This document shows positions 1 through 8,466 of a stretch of 64,000 bases of DNA, piece by piece. The translations under genes and the position numbers were made by a program. The DNA is from Pollutimonas sp. M17 (GTDB lineage Bacteria; Pseudomonadota; Gammaproteobacteria; Burkholderiales; Burkholderiaceae_B), in the NCBI RefSeq assembly GCF_025836975.1, contig NZ_CP107548.1, positions 1,860,001-1,924,000 on the forward strand, given 5' to 3'. The notes beneath the pieces are model-generated. The model searched no databases, was not told the origin of the DNA, and worked only from the letters and a program-made list of their open reading frames with translations. Each line of letters opens with the position of its first letter. Within the stretch, counting starts at the first letter, position 1.

Positions 1-549
1 ACCAGTCCCGAAGGCCTGTTTTACCCGGATACCTATGTTTTCGTGCCGGGAACCACCGATTTCGACATCCTGCGCCGCGCCTATCATGCCCAGCGGCAAT
101 TGCTGGACACGCTGTGGCGCGACCGAGACCCGCAACTGCCGCTGAAGACGCCCTACGAGGCGCTGATCCTGGCTTCCATCGTCGAAAAGGAAACCGGCCA
201 CAGCGCCGACCGGAACAAGGTTTCGGGCGTGTTCGTGAACCGCTTGCGCATCGGCATGCCGCTGCAAACCGACCCCACCGTCATCTACGGCATGGGCGAG
301 GCCTATCAAGGCCGGATACGGAAAAAGGATCTCACTACCGACACACCCTGGAATACCTATACGCGCCCGGGCCTGCCGCCTACGCCCATTGCCAGCGCCG
401 GACGCGCCGCGCTGGAGGCCACCCTGCACCCCGAGCCGCATAAATTCCTGTATTTTGTTTCCAGGGGGGATGGCACCAGCGAGTTTTCATCAAACCTTGC
501 GGCGCATAACCGTGCCGTGGCGAAGTACATCCTGGGGCGGCGTAATTGA
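1..549 (+). CDS. mltG: Endolytic murein transglycosylase MltG, C-terminal part
   Basis: MltG (YceG family) is an inner-membrane lytic transglycosylase that cuts nascent peptidoglycan strands. The reading frame is open from base 1, so the N-terminal anchor and LysM-like region lie outside the window; 182 codons remain. Visible family motifs are SPEGLFYPDTY at the start, ILASIVEKETG containing the conserved catalytic Glu, and the downstream NTY..GLPPTPI and FVSRGDGTSEFS segments. It is followed by tmk and holB, the usual neighbourhood in Burkholderiales. The family assignment is firm; only the start is missing. Confidence 0.95.
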   Translation, partial: TSPEGLFYPDTYVFVPGTTDFDILRRAYHAQRQLLDTLWRDRDPQLPLKTPYEALILASIVEKETGHSADRNKVSGVFVNRLRIGMPLQTDPTVIYGMGEAYQGRIRKKDLTTDTPWNTYTRPGLPPTPIASAGRAALEATLHPEPHKFLYFVSRGDGTSEFSSNLAAHNRAVAKYILGRRN

Positions 550-646
550 TGGGCACGCTCGTACGCCTGGCTGGGCGCCGCGCACGGCCCATGCCCCGGA
601 TCTTCTCCCTGGGCTCAATCAGAATGAAATTTCGGGAATCGATGTA

Positions 647-1306
647 ATGGGCAAAGGCTTCATGATTGTCTGCGACGGCAGCAATGGCGCGGGCAAGACG
701 ACGGTGATCAAGGCGATCGAAGCGCACCTGAACGACAGGGGGCTGCAAGCCGTGGTCACGCGCGAGCCGGGCGGCACGGTCATCGGCGAGAAGATCCGGG
801 ATATCCTGCTGTGCCCCGATACGCCCGAAATGAGCGATATCGCCGAGCTCATGCTGTTTGGCGCGGCGCGCGCCCAGCACGTCAAGGAAAAGATACTGCC
901 CGCCATCCAGGCTGGGAAGGCGGTCGTTTCCGACCGGTTCGATGCCGCCACCCTGAGCTTCCAGCACTACGCGCGGGGCCTGGACCTGGGCCTGGTCAGG
1001 CAGATCAACGCGCTGGCGCTGGATGGCTTCAGGCCGGACATGAACATCATTCTGGACCTGGATCCGGCCATCGGACTGGAGCGCGTGCATCAGCGCGGCG
1101 AGCGGCTGGACCGCATGGAGGCGCAGAAGCTGGAGTTTCTCCAGCGGGCCCGGCAAGGCTATCTCGAACAGGCCCGTCTCGACCCCGCCTTGTTCCGCGT
1201 CCTGGATGCGGGCCGGCCTTTGGCTCAAGTGGTGGCGGACGCGCTGGGCATCGTGGACGAACTGATCCGCCGCCATGGCGGCGGCCCCTTGGACGAAACC
1301 CCATGA
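647..1306 (+). CDS. tmk: Thymidylate kinase-like protein (divergent)
   Basis: Predicted dTMP kinase, 219 aa, phosphorylating dTMP to dTDP in the cytoplasm. It has a P-loop (GSNGAGKTT, about residues 11-19), the TREPGGT substrate-loop motif typical of Tmk, and an SDRF motif. It departs from the usual family: Ser-Asn replaces the first positions of the DGAGKS/T loop, and DRF is followed by DAATLSFQ rather than the usual T-D-S/A-x-A-Y-Q stretch. An ATG at 662 is an alternative start. The 98-bp gap after mltG and ATGA overlap with holB keep it in the conserved locus. It may be the housekeeping Tmk replaced by a divergent paralogue; other nucleotide kinases are less likely. Confidence 0.75.
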   Translation: MGKGFMIVCDGSNGAGKTTVIKAIEAHLNDRGLQAVVTREPGGTVIGEKIRDILLCPDTPEMSDIAELMLFGAARAQHVKEKILPAIQAGKAVVSDRFDAATLSFQHYARGLDLGLVRQINALALDGFRPDMNIILDLDPAIGLERVHQRGERLDRMEAQKLEFLQRARQGYLEQARLDPALFRVLDAGRPLAQVVADALGIVDELIRRHGGGPLDETP

Positions 1307-2355
1307 ACGACCTGGCGCAATTCCTGCCCTGGCAGCGCGATTTCGCGTCGCGATGGCTGTCGCGCCGCGAGCGCTTCGCGCATGCCTGGCTGATTCACGG
1401 CCTGCCGGGCATCGGCAAGCGCCAGTTCGCCCTGGCCGCGGCCGGCAGCCTGCTGTGCGAATCGCCGGATCATGGCCTGGCTTGCGGCCATTGCTCCGCC
1501 TGCCTGTGGCTGGCCAGCGGCAACCATCCCGATTTGCGCCGCATACGTCCCGACGCGCTGGCGCTGGAAGAGGGCGCGGCCGGCGGCGAAGACGATGGCG
1601 AAACCGGCGCCGCGCCGGCCAAGAAGGCGCCCTCCAAGGATATACGGGTGGACCAGTTGCGCGCGCTCGGCCCCTGGTTCAACACCGCCACGCATCGCGG
1701 CGGATGGCGCGTGGCCGTGCTGTACCCGGCGCGCGCCATGAATCCCATTACGGCCAATGCCTTGCTCAAGGTGCTGGAGGAGCCGCCGGAGCATACGGTA
1801 TTCCTGATGGTGGCCGATGCGCCCGATCGCCTGCTTCCCACGCTGGTGTCGCGCTGCCGCCGCCTTCCTTTGCCGGTGCCCGATGCGGCGCAGAGCCTGG
1901 CCTGGCTGAAGGGGCAGGACGTTCATGATGCGGAGCAATGGCTGGCCGCGGCCGGCGGAGCGCCTTTGCTGGCGCGGCAACTGGCGCAATCGGGCGCGCG
2001 GCCTTGCCCGCAGTGGCTGGAGGATTTGATGAGCCTGCTGGCCGATGCCAGGCAGCCCGACATCGGACCCCTGGCCGACCAGCTGGAAAAGCAGCCTCCG
2101 GAAGCCTGGATCGATGCCTTGCAGCGCCTGCTCCTGGACTTGATGCTGGCCGGGGCGGATGCCCCTTTGCGTTATTTTCCCAGCCTGGATAAGACCATAC
2201 GCCGCGTGGCCCTGCGCGCATCCCCGGCTGCGCTGGCCGAAACCGGCAGGTGGCTGGCGCAACAGCGGGCCGTCGCCGGGCACCCCTTGAATGCGAAACT
2301 GTTCGTGCACAGCGCCATGCAAAGAGTGGCTTTGGCTTGCGGCCCGGCATCCTGA
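1303..2355 (+). CDS. holB: DNA polymerase III delta-prime subunit
   Basis: Clamp-loader subunit of 350 aa. The N-terminal AAA+ module carries the modified P-loop GLPGIGKRQ (about residues 31-39) and a zinc-binding module CGHCSACLW with an additional upstream Cys (around residues 54-66). NALLKVLEEPPEHTVFLM and the sensor-1-like LVSRC follow, both hallmarks of gamma/delta-prime proteins. An acidic/Ala-rich insertion, around residues 85-108 (EEGAAGGEDDGETG), is longer than in E. coli. The start overlaps the tmk stop as ATGA, indicating translational coupling. Confidence 0.95.
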   Translation: MNDLAQFLPWQRDFASRWLSRRERFAHAWLIHGLPGIGKRQFALAAAGSLLCESPDHGLACGHCSACLWLASGNHPDLRRIRPDALALEEGAAGGEDDGETGAAPAKKAPSKDIRVDQLRALGPWFNTATHRGGWRVAVLYPARAMNPITANALLKVLEEPPEHTVFLMVADAPDRLLPTLVSRCRRLPLPVPDAAQSLAWLKGQDVHDAEQWLAAAGGAPLLARQLAQSGARPCPQWLEDLMSLLADARQPDIGPLADQLEKQPPEAWIDALQRLLLDLMLAGADAPLRYFPSLDKTIRRVALRASPAALAETGRWLAQQRAVAGHPLNAKLFVHSAMQRVALACGPAS

Positions 2356-2449
2356 TCCCGGCAGGCGCGATAAATTCGCTAAACTAGACGATTGAGCCGG
2401 CGCGCCTTGCGCCGCCCGGCGCATTTCACCCTGGATTGCCACCCTTATC

Positions 2450-3214
2450 ATGTACGTAGACTCCCATTGCCATCTGGATTTTCCCGAACTCGCCCAGAAC
2501 CTGCCCGATATTCTTGGCCGGATGGCGCAGAACCAGGTCAGCCACGCGCTGGTGGTCAGCGTCAACCTGCCGGACTGGCCGGGATTGATGGAGCTGGTTG
2601 GGCCGCAACCCAATCTGTACGCCTCGGTGGGCGTGCACCCGGACTATGAAGACACCCCCGAGCCGACCGTGGACGAGCTGGCCAGGCTGGCCCAGTCGCC
2701 CAAGGTGGTCGCCATAGGCGAGACCGGGCTGGATTACTTCCGCCTGTCCGAGCCGCTGGAATGGCAGCGCGAGCGCTTCCGCACCCATATCCGGGCCAGC
2801 CGGAAAAGCGGCCTGCCGCTCATCATACACACGCGCTCGGCCAGCGCCGACACGCTGCGCATCATGAAGGAAGAGGGTGCCGACCAGTACGGCGGCGTCA
2901 TGCATTGCTTTACGGAATCCTGGGAGGTCGCCCAGGCCGCCATGGAGCTGAATTTCTATATTTCGCTTTCCGGCATCGTCACCTTCAAGAAAGCCGAGGA
3001 TTTGCACGAGCTGGCCCGGAAGCTGCCGCTGGACCGCTTGCTGATCGAGACCGATTCACCATACCTTGCGCCTGTTCCTCATCGCGGGAAAATCAACGAT
3101 CCCTCCAAGGTAATGCATGTGGCAGAGAAAATAGCCGATCTGAAGGGTATTCCAGTGGCTCAGGTAGCTGAGCACTCCACAAATAATTTTTTCAGTCTTT
3201 TCAATAAAATATAA
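2450..3214 (+). CDS. tatD: TatD family metal-dependent hydrolase
   Basis: Cytoplasmic TIM-barrel metallohydrolase/DNase of 254 aa. It shows the N-terminal metal ligands in DSHCHLDF, GETGLDYF, IHTRSA, a His in GVMHCFT, and the C-terminal ETDSPYLAP motif. It lies 94 bp after holB and keeps the usual order, although the PilZ-domain gene often found between them in relatives is absent. The last 20 or so codons become conspicuously AT-rich and run into an AT-rich repeat region. Confidence 0.95.
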   Translation: MYVDSHCHLDFPELAQNLPDILGRMAQNQVSHALVVSVNLPDWPGLMELVGPQPNLYASVGVHPDYEDTPEPTVDELARLAQSPKVVAIGETGLDYFRLSEPLEWQRERFRTHIRASRKSGLPLIIHTRSASADTLRIMKEEGADQYGGVMHCFTESWEVAQAAMELNFYISLSGIVTFKKAEDLHELARKLPLDRLLIETDSPYLAPVPHRGKINDPSKVMHVAEKIADLKGIPVAQVAEHSTNNFFSLFNKI

Positions 3215-3234
3215 AGATAATTTAATGTTATTTA

Positions 3235-3300
3235 TTTAAAGTAAATTGTTTAAAGTGAATTATTTAAAGTGCTTTAGTTAAATTAATTTCTTTAATAAGG
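3235..3300. repeat. 14-bp AT-rich tandem repeats
   Basis: Three consecutive 14-bp units start at 3235, 3249 and 3263. Each begins with TTTAAAGT; the first two share TTTAAAGT(A/G)AATT. Two decayed units may follow at 3277-3300. The block sits in a strongly AT-rich gap between tatD and the ankyrin gene, in otherwise GC-rich DNA. The spacing is exact. The function is unknown: possibilities are an upstream promoter element, a binding array for a repressor or nucleoid protein, or a relic of insertion. Confidence 0.85.
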
Positions 3301-3402
3301 TAAATCAGGCAGCCTCCGGGCTTGAACGACAGGGCGATCCAGAGCCTGCAAAGCAGGCCGGCCCTCAGGCCAAGCCCAACGCCGCGATTTCAGGAGCACA
3401 GC

Positions 3403-4296
3403 GTGTCAACCACTTTCTTCCCGCCCGGCAAAGCCGGATCGACGCCTCAGGCGCGAACGGGCGCACGCCTGGCCGCTGTCCTGGCCGGCCTGTTGCTGAG
3501 CATGGCGGCCCATGCCGCCAACCCTTCCAACTGGTGGGTCGATATCGCCAACGACCGGGCCGGCAGCATCAAGACCATGCTCGCGCGCGGAGCGGATCCC
3601 AATGAAATCAGCCCCAAGGGCCAGCCCGCCATCATGCAGGCCATACGGGATGGCGCCTGGGATGTCTATGACGTTCTGGCGGCCAATCCCAAAACCGCCT
3701 TGAACGCCATCAACGTCAACCGCGAAACGCCGCTCATGTACCTGGCCGTCGTGGGGGAAACGAAACGGGCACAGGAACTCATACGGCGCGGAGCCATGGT
3801 CAATCGCCTGGGTTGGACGCCCTTGCAGTATGCGGCGTCCAAGGGGCATCTGGATACGGTGAAAATGCTGGTCGCCAACAAGGCCACGGTCAATGCTCCG
3901 GGCCCGGATGGCACGACGGCCCTGATGATGGCGGCCTATGGGGGCAGCGAACCGGTGGTGCGTTTCCTGCTGGAGTCGGGCGCCGACGCAACCATGCAGA
4001 ATTTGCAGAAGCAGGACGCGGCCGACTGGGCTCGATTGAAGAAACATACGGCACTGGCCGAAAAACTGGATGAATTGAGCGCCAAGGTTCTGGCCCAGCG
4101 GGCCGCCCTGCGCAATCGCGGCGATTCGGGGGGGCAGGCGGATTCCGGCGATGGCGTCAAGACGGTGGATCTGAATGACGGCGCTGCTACCGCGCCCGCC
4201 ACGGCCGCGGCGAAAAAGAAGGAGCCGGCCAAGGATGCCTCGTCGACGTCGCGCTATTTCGACCTGGACCGCTTCAACGAACCGGCCGAGCCCTGA
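3403..4296 (+). CDS. Secreted ankyrin-repeat protein
   Basis: Protein of 297 aa with a GTG start, chosen because AGGAG lies at 3392-3396 with good spacing; a TTG at 3322 would add 27 residues without a comparable ribosome site. A hydrophobic segment ending AAHA|AN looks like a cleaved signal peptide. About four ankyrin repeats follow (IKTMLARGADPNE, RETPLMYLAV, GWTPLQYAASKGHLDTVKMLV, GTTALMMAAYGGSEPVVRFLLESGAD), then a charged Ala/Lys-rich tail. Ankyrin proteins of this type are usually periplasmic scaffolds or inhibitors; the partner cannot be read from the sequence. Confidence 0.85.
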   Translation: MSTTFFPPGKAGSTPQARTGARLAAVLAGLLLSMAAHAANPSNWWVDIANDRAGSIKTMLARGADPNEISPKGQPAIMQAIRDGAWDVYDVLAANPKTALNAINVNRETPLMYLAVVGETKRAQELIRRGAMVNRLGWTPLQYAASKGHLDTVKMLVANKATVNAPGPDGTTALMMAAYGGSEPVVRFLLESGADATMQNLQKQDAADWARLKKHTALAEKLDELSAKVLAQRAALRNRGDSGGQADSGDGVKTVDLNDGAATAPATAAAKKKEPAKDASSTSRYFDLDRFNEPAEP

Positions 4297-4316
4297 CGGG
4301 CCTTGCACGCTTACCA

Positions 4317-4347
4317 ACGGCGCCGCCGCATTGAGCAGTGGCGCCGT
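4317..4347. terminator. Hairpin between convergent genes
   Basis: Perfect 8-bp arms ACGGCGCC (4317-4324) and GGCGCCGT (4340-4347) lie between the converging ankyrin and lipoprotein genes. There is no clear T-run on either side, so a bidirectional terminator or mRNA 3' stabiliser is inferred, not shown. Confidence 0.45.
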
Positions 4348-4371
4348 GTCTCCGACGAGACTATGGAGGCT

Positions 4372-5175
4372 TTAGGCCGGCATATAGGCGGGTTTCAGTA
4401 TGCCCCGCAACTCGCTGTAGGGCATCAGCAGTTCAGGCTGCCCCGATGAATAGGGTGCGATCAGGTAGGAATCGTACTTGACGACCAGGCCCTGATCGGT
4501 GAAGCCGAAATTCGAGCTGACCTGGAAGGGCCAGATTCGATGGTAAGTGTCGGGGTCATTCTGTGCATCGGGGTTGGTGGCCAGCCAGCGCTGGTGGGCC
4601 GCCCTCAAGGCGGCGACATAGTCGTCGCCCTTGCCTGGTTCCAGAATGTCGGCCAGGCCCAGCACCCGGCCTGCGTCGTTGTCCCAGTTGAGAAACTGGG
4701 TGGCCGAAATACCGTGAGCCGCACCTGTGTAGTATTGCCAGGTATTCAGTTCGACCACGGTCAGGTGCCGGTTGCGATAGCGCGTTTTGGCGGCAAGCAG
4801 GGTCGAATCGCGCGGCGCCGCCGTTTTCCAGAAATAATCCTGGTATTGCTGCACCGTGGCATAAGGCGGCGCGCTGCTGTCCACGCCCGTCATGGTGGCC
4901 AGGGCATGGTCGATCAGTTCGTTCAGCCGCGTCTGACCCGGGAACACAATGGAATCCAGCTTCAGTGTGGGGCAGTCGCCGGTGCAGCCGGGCTTGCGGC
5001 GCTCCCACTTGACCTCCTGGGTAAACAGGCCCTCTTTGCCGCTTTGCTGAGCGGTTTCAGCGGGTATCAGCGAGATATTGTCCTTGGGGCCGCTGGCGCA
5101 GGCGGACAGGAAGACGACGGTGGAAAGCAGGGCGGCGCGCCGCACTCTAGGGAATAAAAACGGGGATATGCTCAT
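4372..5175 (-). CDS. DUF3298-type lipoprotein
   Basis: Predicted outer-membrane or periplasmic lipoprotein of 267 aa. The N terminus has a hydrophobic stretch ending in the lipobox LSAC (Cys about residue 24). The rest resembles RsiV/DUF3298 proteins: a central segment with LTVVELNTWQYYTGAAHG and NWDNDAGRVLGLADIL, and a C-terminal FGFTDQGLVVKYDSYLIAPYSSG. The family binds unknown ligands (RsiV binds lysozyme). The ATG overlaps the stop of the upstream glutathione transferase by 4 bp, so the two are probably co-transcribed with gpx and the peroxiredoxin. Confidence 0.8.
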   Translation of the reverse strand: MSISPFLFPRVRRAALLSTVVFLSACASGPKDNISLIPAETAQQSGKEGLFTQEVKWERRKPGCTGDCPTLKLDSIVFPGQTRLNELIDHALATMTGVDSSAPPYATVQQYQDYFWKTAAPRDSTLLAAKTRYRNRHLTVVELNTWQYYTGAAHGISATQFLNWDNDAGRVLGLADILEPGKGDDYVAALRAAHQRWLATNPDAQNDPDTYHRIWPFQVSSNFGFTDQGLVVKYDSYLIAPYSSGQPELLMPYSELRGILKPAYMPA

Positions 5176-5870
5176 TTGACGGTGCCGGCATTCTGGCCAA
5201 AAAGGATTTTGCGCGATTCCTCGTCGCCGACCGAGGGAAGCGCGTTTATCTGCTGGGCTTTCTCGTAGGCCCGCAAGGTGGCGGGACGGGCGGCGATGGC
5301 ATCGAACCATCGCTTCAGATGGGGAAAGTCGTCCAGGTTCTGGCTCTGGCGTTCGTGCGGAACGATCCAAGGATAGCAGGCCATGTCGGCGATGGAATAA
5401 TCGCCGGCGATGAACTCGCGGTCGGCCAGGCGCTTGTTGAGCACGCCATACAGGCGGCCGGTTTCGCGCACGTAGCGGTCGATGGCGTAGGGAATCTTGT
5501 CCTGGGCGTAGGTGTTGAAGTGGTGATTCTGGCCCGCCATGGGCCCCAGTCCGCCCATCTGCCAGAACAGCCATTGCAGCACGTCGGCGCGGCCGCGCAG
5601 CGTGCCGGGTATGAATTTGCGCGTCTTGTCGGCCAGGTACAGCAGGATGGCGCCGGATTCGAACAGTGAAACGGGTTCGCCGCCGTCGGCGGGCGCACGG
5701 TCGATGATGGCGGGTATGCGGTTGTTGGGAGCGATGTCCAGAAAGTGCGGCTGGAACTGCTCTCCCTTGCCGATGTTGATCGGGAAAATCGTATAGGGCA
5801 GGCCGGCCTCTTCCAGAAACAGGGTGATCTTGTGTCCGTTGGGCGTGGTCCAGTAATACAGGTCGATCAT
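5172..5870 (-). CDS. yfcG: Nu-class glutathione S-transferase (YfcG type)
   Basis: Cytoplasmic 232-aa glutathione transferase. MIDLYYWTTPNGHKITLFLEEAGLPY, the cis-Pro motif NNRIPAI and ESGAILLYLA form the thioredoxin-fold domain; LQWLFWQMGGLGPMAGQNHHF is nearly identical to E. coli YfcG and typical of its disulfide-bond reductase activity on glutathione disulfides. The alpha-helical domain has the YSIADMACYPW motif. It is 12 bp downstream of gpx on the same strand, consistent with a thiol/peroxide defence operon. Confidence 0.9.
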   Translation of the reverse strand: MIDLYYWTTPNGHKITLFLEEAGLPYTIFPINIGKGEQFQPHFLDIAPNNRIPAIIDRAPADGGEPVSLFESGAILLYLADKTRKFIPGTLRGRADVLQWLFWQMGGLGPMAGQNHHFNTYAQDKIPYAIDRYVRETGRLYGVLNKRLADREFIAGDYSIADMACYPWIVPHERQSQNLDDFPHLKRWFDAIAARPATLRAYEKAQQINALPSVGDEESRKILFGQNAGTVK

Positions 5871-5882
5871 GGGTATCCTTTG

Positions 5883-6383
5883 TCAGGCGGAGGCCGGCTT
5901 GGCATCCAATGCTTTTTCGATATCGGCCCGCAAGGCCTCCGGCTTGGTGGCCGGGCCGTAGCGCTTGATCACCCGGCCATCGCGCCCCAGCAGGAATTTG
6001 GTGAAATTCCACTTGATGGCCTGGCTGCCCAGCACGCCCGCCTTTTCATTCTTGAGCCAGCCGTACAAGGGATGCGCTTGCGGGCCGTTGACTTCGATTT
6101 TTTCAAACAAGGGGAAACTGACGCCGTAGTTGGCGGAGCAGAATGCGGCGATCTGTTCGGGGCTGCCCGGTTCCTGGCGGCCGAACTGGTTGCAAGGAAA
6201 CGCCAGCACTGAAAAACCCCGATCCTGGTAACTGCGGTGCAAGGCTTCCAGGCCCGCGTACTGCGGCGTAAAACCGCATTCGGAGGCCACGTTCACGATG
6301 AGCAGCACTTGATTGGCGTAACGCGACAAATCGACGTTTTCGCCTTGCAGCGACTTTGCCGAGAAAGAATGCAGGGTGGTCAT
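5883..6383 (-). CDS. Glutathione peroxidase family protein
   Basis: Thiol peroxidase of 166 aa reducing hydroperoxides with glutathione or thioredoxin. The peroxidatic Cys36 lies in NVASECGFTPQY, the resolving region is FPCNQFGRQEPG and the Trp/Asn tetrad members are in KWNFTKFL, so this is a Cys rather than selenocysteine enzyme. An upstream in-frame start exists but would overlap the peroxiredoxin gene; the ATG at 6383 gives the standard N terminus. Co-directional with yfcG and the peroxiredoxin. Confidence 0.92.
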   Translation of the reverse strand: MTTLHSFSAKSLQGENVDLSRYANQVLLIVNVASECGFTPQYAGLEALHRSYQDRGFSVLAFPCNQFGRQEPGSPEQIAAFCSANYGVSFPLFEKIEVNGPQAHPLYGWLKNEKAGVLGSQAIKWNFTKFLLGRDGRVIKRYGPATKPEALRADIEKALDAKPASA

Positions 6384-6411
6384 GGGCGATTGCTTTTCCG
6401 GGCCGGGAGGG

Positions 6412-6981
6412 TCAGTGTACTTTACCATTCAGCGCCCATTTCCTGACCGCGGCCAGGGTGTTGGGCACGTGGCCGTCCGGGTCGGAGCTGCTGTACTCGT
6501 AATAGATTTTATGGTCCGGCGTAATCACATAGGAAACCCGGTTGGCCATGGCGGGCATGAAGGCCATCTTGGCATCGTAGGCCTTGATGACCTTGCCGTC
6601 GGGATCGGCTCCGACGGCGAATTTTCCGCGGCATTCGCTGACCGAGAATTCCTTCAGCTTTTCCAGCCCATCGGCGGAAACACCCAGCACGGTGGCGCCG
6701 TATTGCTTGTACTCGTCGATGGCTTCGGCAAAATTATGCGCCTCGATGGTGCAGCCCTTGGTGAACGCGGCGGGATAGAAATACAGCACCACGGGGCCGT
6801 TGCGCAAGGCTTCCTGTAAGGAAAAGGGAAAGGCTTTTCCGGCCTGCGTGGCCTCCAGGGTGAAGGAAGGCGCCGGGTCGCCGGGCTTCAATTGCGCATG
6901 CGCCGTGGCCGGGGCCAGGCAGGAAAGGGCCAGTGCGGCGGATGCGGCCAGGGCGGCCCGATGAAAATAAGTCATGATCAT
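6412..6981 (-). CDS. Periplasmic peroxiredoxin (AhpC/BCP-like)
   Basis: Protein of 189 aa with a Sec signal peptide (hydrophobic core, then ATAHAQ). The redoxin fold carries the peroxidatic Cys in FYPAAFTKGCTIEAHNFAEA and an additional Cys in SVSECRGKF that could act as a resolving residue. Export suggests a role against peroxides in the periplasm. It is the first gene of a leftward cluster with gpx, yfcG and the lipoprotein. ATG 6975 is an alternative start two codons later. Confidence 0.88.
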   Translation of the reverse strand: MIMTYFHRAALAASAALALSCLAPATAHAQLKPGDPAPSFTLEATQAGKAFPFSLQEALRNGPVVLYFYPAAFTKGCTIEAHNFAEAIDEYKQYGATVLGVSADGLEKLKEFSVSECRGKFAVGADPDGKVIKAYDAKMAFMPAMANRVSYVITPDHKIYYEYSSSDPDGHVPNTLAAVRKWALNGKVH

Positions 6982-7131
6982 TCCTTCAAGCTGTGGATGC
7001 GGCCCTCGGCGGAGCGGTCAGCGATGGAACAGCCATTTTCATCCAGTCCCTGCGTTTCCACAAGAAGTGCCGTCAAAGTCGGCTACTATGTCGGCTTCAG
7101 CTTCATTACACGTTTATGTCAGCCCACGGCC

Positions 7132-7476
7132 ATGACCACGATTTATCACAATCCCCGCTGCGGCACCTCGCGCACGGTGTTGCAAACCCTGCAAGAACGC
7201 GGCCTGCAGCCCGAGATCATCGAGTATTTGAAAACGCCCTTGTCCCGCGACCAGCTGGCCGCCCTGATCAGCGCTGCCGGACTGACCGTGCGCGAGGCGA
7301 TACGCGCCAAGGAAGACCTGTTCCAGGAACTGGGGCTGGACGATCCCGCGCTGGACGACGAGCGGCTGCTGCAGGCCATGGCGCAGCACCCGGTGCTGAT
7401 GAACCGTCCCTTCGTCACCACGGCCAAGGGCACCCGCCTTTGCCGGCCCGCCGCCCTCGTCGACGAGCTCATTTGA
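7132..7476 (+). CDS. arsC: Arsenate reductase, glutaredoxin-dependent
   Basis: Cytoplasmic 114-aa ArsC reducing arsenate to arsenite with glutathione/glutaredoxin. The catalytic Cys10 is in IYHNPRCGTSR; Arg residues matching the arsenate-binding trio of E. coli ArsC occur in VREAIR, NRPFV and KGTRLCRP. It lies divergently from the peroxiredoxin and apart from the ArsB-like permease near 26 kb, so it is not in a classical ars operon; no arsR is visible. Confidence 0.92.
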   Translation: MTTIYHNPRCGTSRTVLQTLQERGLQPEIIEYLKTPLSRDQLAALISAAGLTVREAIRAKEDLFQELGLDDPALDDERLLQAMAQHPVLMNRPFVTTAKGTRLCRPAALVDELI

Positions 7477-7548
7477 ACAATGCCCGGGCGGCCGCCGGCC
7501 GCGCAAGCCGCCACCCGGCGTTGACGGGCCCGGCCCCATGAGCCCCCC

Positions 7549-8418
7549 ATGACGCTGCAGACCTTCGCTCTTGTCATCAGCGCGGCTATTCTGCACGCGG
7601 CCTGGAATCTTCTATCCAAGAAGGCCGCCGCCGCGGCCGGCCATTTCGTGTTTTCCTACCGCCTGCTGTCCTCGGTGCTGTATGCGCCGTGGGTCGTCTA
7701 TATTTTCTGGGCCGACGGAATGGACTGGAGCCTGGCAGCGATCCTGTTCATCGCCTTGTCCAGCGTCCTGCATCTTTGCTACAGCCTGTGCCTGCAATGG
7801 GGCTACCATGCCGCCGACCTGTCCGTGGTGTATCCCATCGCGCGCGGCACGGGGCCGCTGCTGTCCAGCCTGGCCGCCTTCATCCTGCTGGGCGAACGGC
7901 CGTCCACCTTCGGCGTGCTCGGCATCGCCTGCGTGGTCGCGGGCATCCTGCTGATCGCCTCCGGCGGCAATCTGCGCCGTTTCGCCAACCCGCAAGCGCT
8001 GGCCGGCGTGCGCTGGGGCTTTTTCATCGGCCTGTTCATCGCCGCCTACACCGTGGCGGATGCCTACAGCGTGAAGGTCCTGCTGGTCGCTCCGGTGATC
8101 CTGGACTGGTTGTCCGCGACCGGGAATGCGCTGATCATGGCGCCTCGGGCCTGGGTGCGCCGCGCGGACATGATGGCGCAAATGCGCGGAAAATGGGGCT
8201 ATGCGCTGGCGGTGGGCGCCTTGTCGCCGATGGCCTACATTCTGGTCCTCTATGCCCTGCAGCTGGGCGGCCCGGTCAGCCTGGTGGCTCCGCTGCGCGA
8301 GACCTCGCTGATGATCGCGACCGTGGCGGGATTCTTCATACTGAAGGAAAAAGTCTCGGCCGCCCGGGTCATGGGTTGCGCGGTGATCGTGGCGGGCGTG
8401 ATCTTGCTGGCCCGATAG
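7549..8418 (+). CDS. EamA/DMT family permease
   Basis: Inner-membrane transporter of 289 aa with about ten hydrophobic helices and the internal duplication of EamA proteins. The first half ends in SLAAFILLGERPSTFGVLGIACVVAGILLIA and the second in FFILKEKVSAARVMGCAVIVAGVILLAR, the repeated E-K/R-P signature. Substrates are usually metabolites or amino acids and cannot be assigned here. It is 72 bp after arsC and convergent with cysA. Confidence 0.88.
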   Translation: MTLQTFALVISAAILHAAWNLLSKKAAAAAGHFVFSYRLLSSVLYAPWVVYIFWADGMDWSLAAILFIALSSVLHLCYSLCLQWGYHAADLSVVYPIARGTGPLLSSLAAFILLGERPSTFGVLGIACVVAGILLIASGGNLRRFANPQALAGVRWGFFIGLFIAAYTVADAYSVKVLLVAPVILDWLSATGNALIMAPRAWVRRADMMAQMRGKWGYALAVGALSPMAYILVLYALQLGGPVSLVAPLRETSLMIATVAGFFILKEKVSAARVMGCAVIVAGVILLAR

Positions 8419-8431
8419 CACGCGTCGCGCT

Positions 8432-8460
8432 CCATGCCCGGTTGCGCAGAACGGGCATGG
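8432..8460. terminator. Hairpin between EamA gene and cysA
   Basis: Perfect 9-bp inverted repeat CCATGCCCG / CGGGCATGG with an 11-nt loop in the 48-bp gap between converging genes. It probably ends transcription from both sides; there is no long T-run, so function is inferred from position. Confidence 0.6.
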
Positions 8461-8466
8461 CCGCGC

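Noticed and set aside
811-2355. A 514-codon frame starting inside tmk
   Set aside because: The holB protein starts at 1303; the upstream part is an out-of-frame reading of tmk.
4372-6012. A 546-codon minus-strand frame covering the lipoprotein gene and part of the next genes
   Set aside because: Only the last 267 codons form a real protein; the upstream part overlaps the glutathione transferase and peroxidase in a different frame and has no family similarity.
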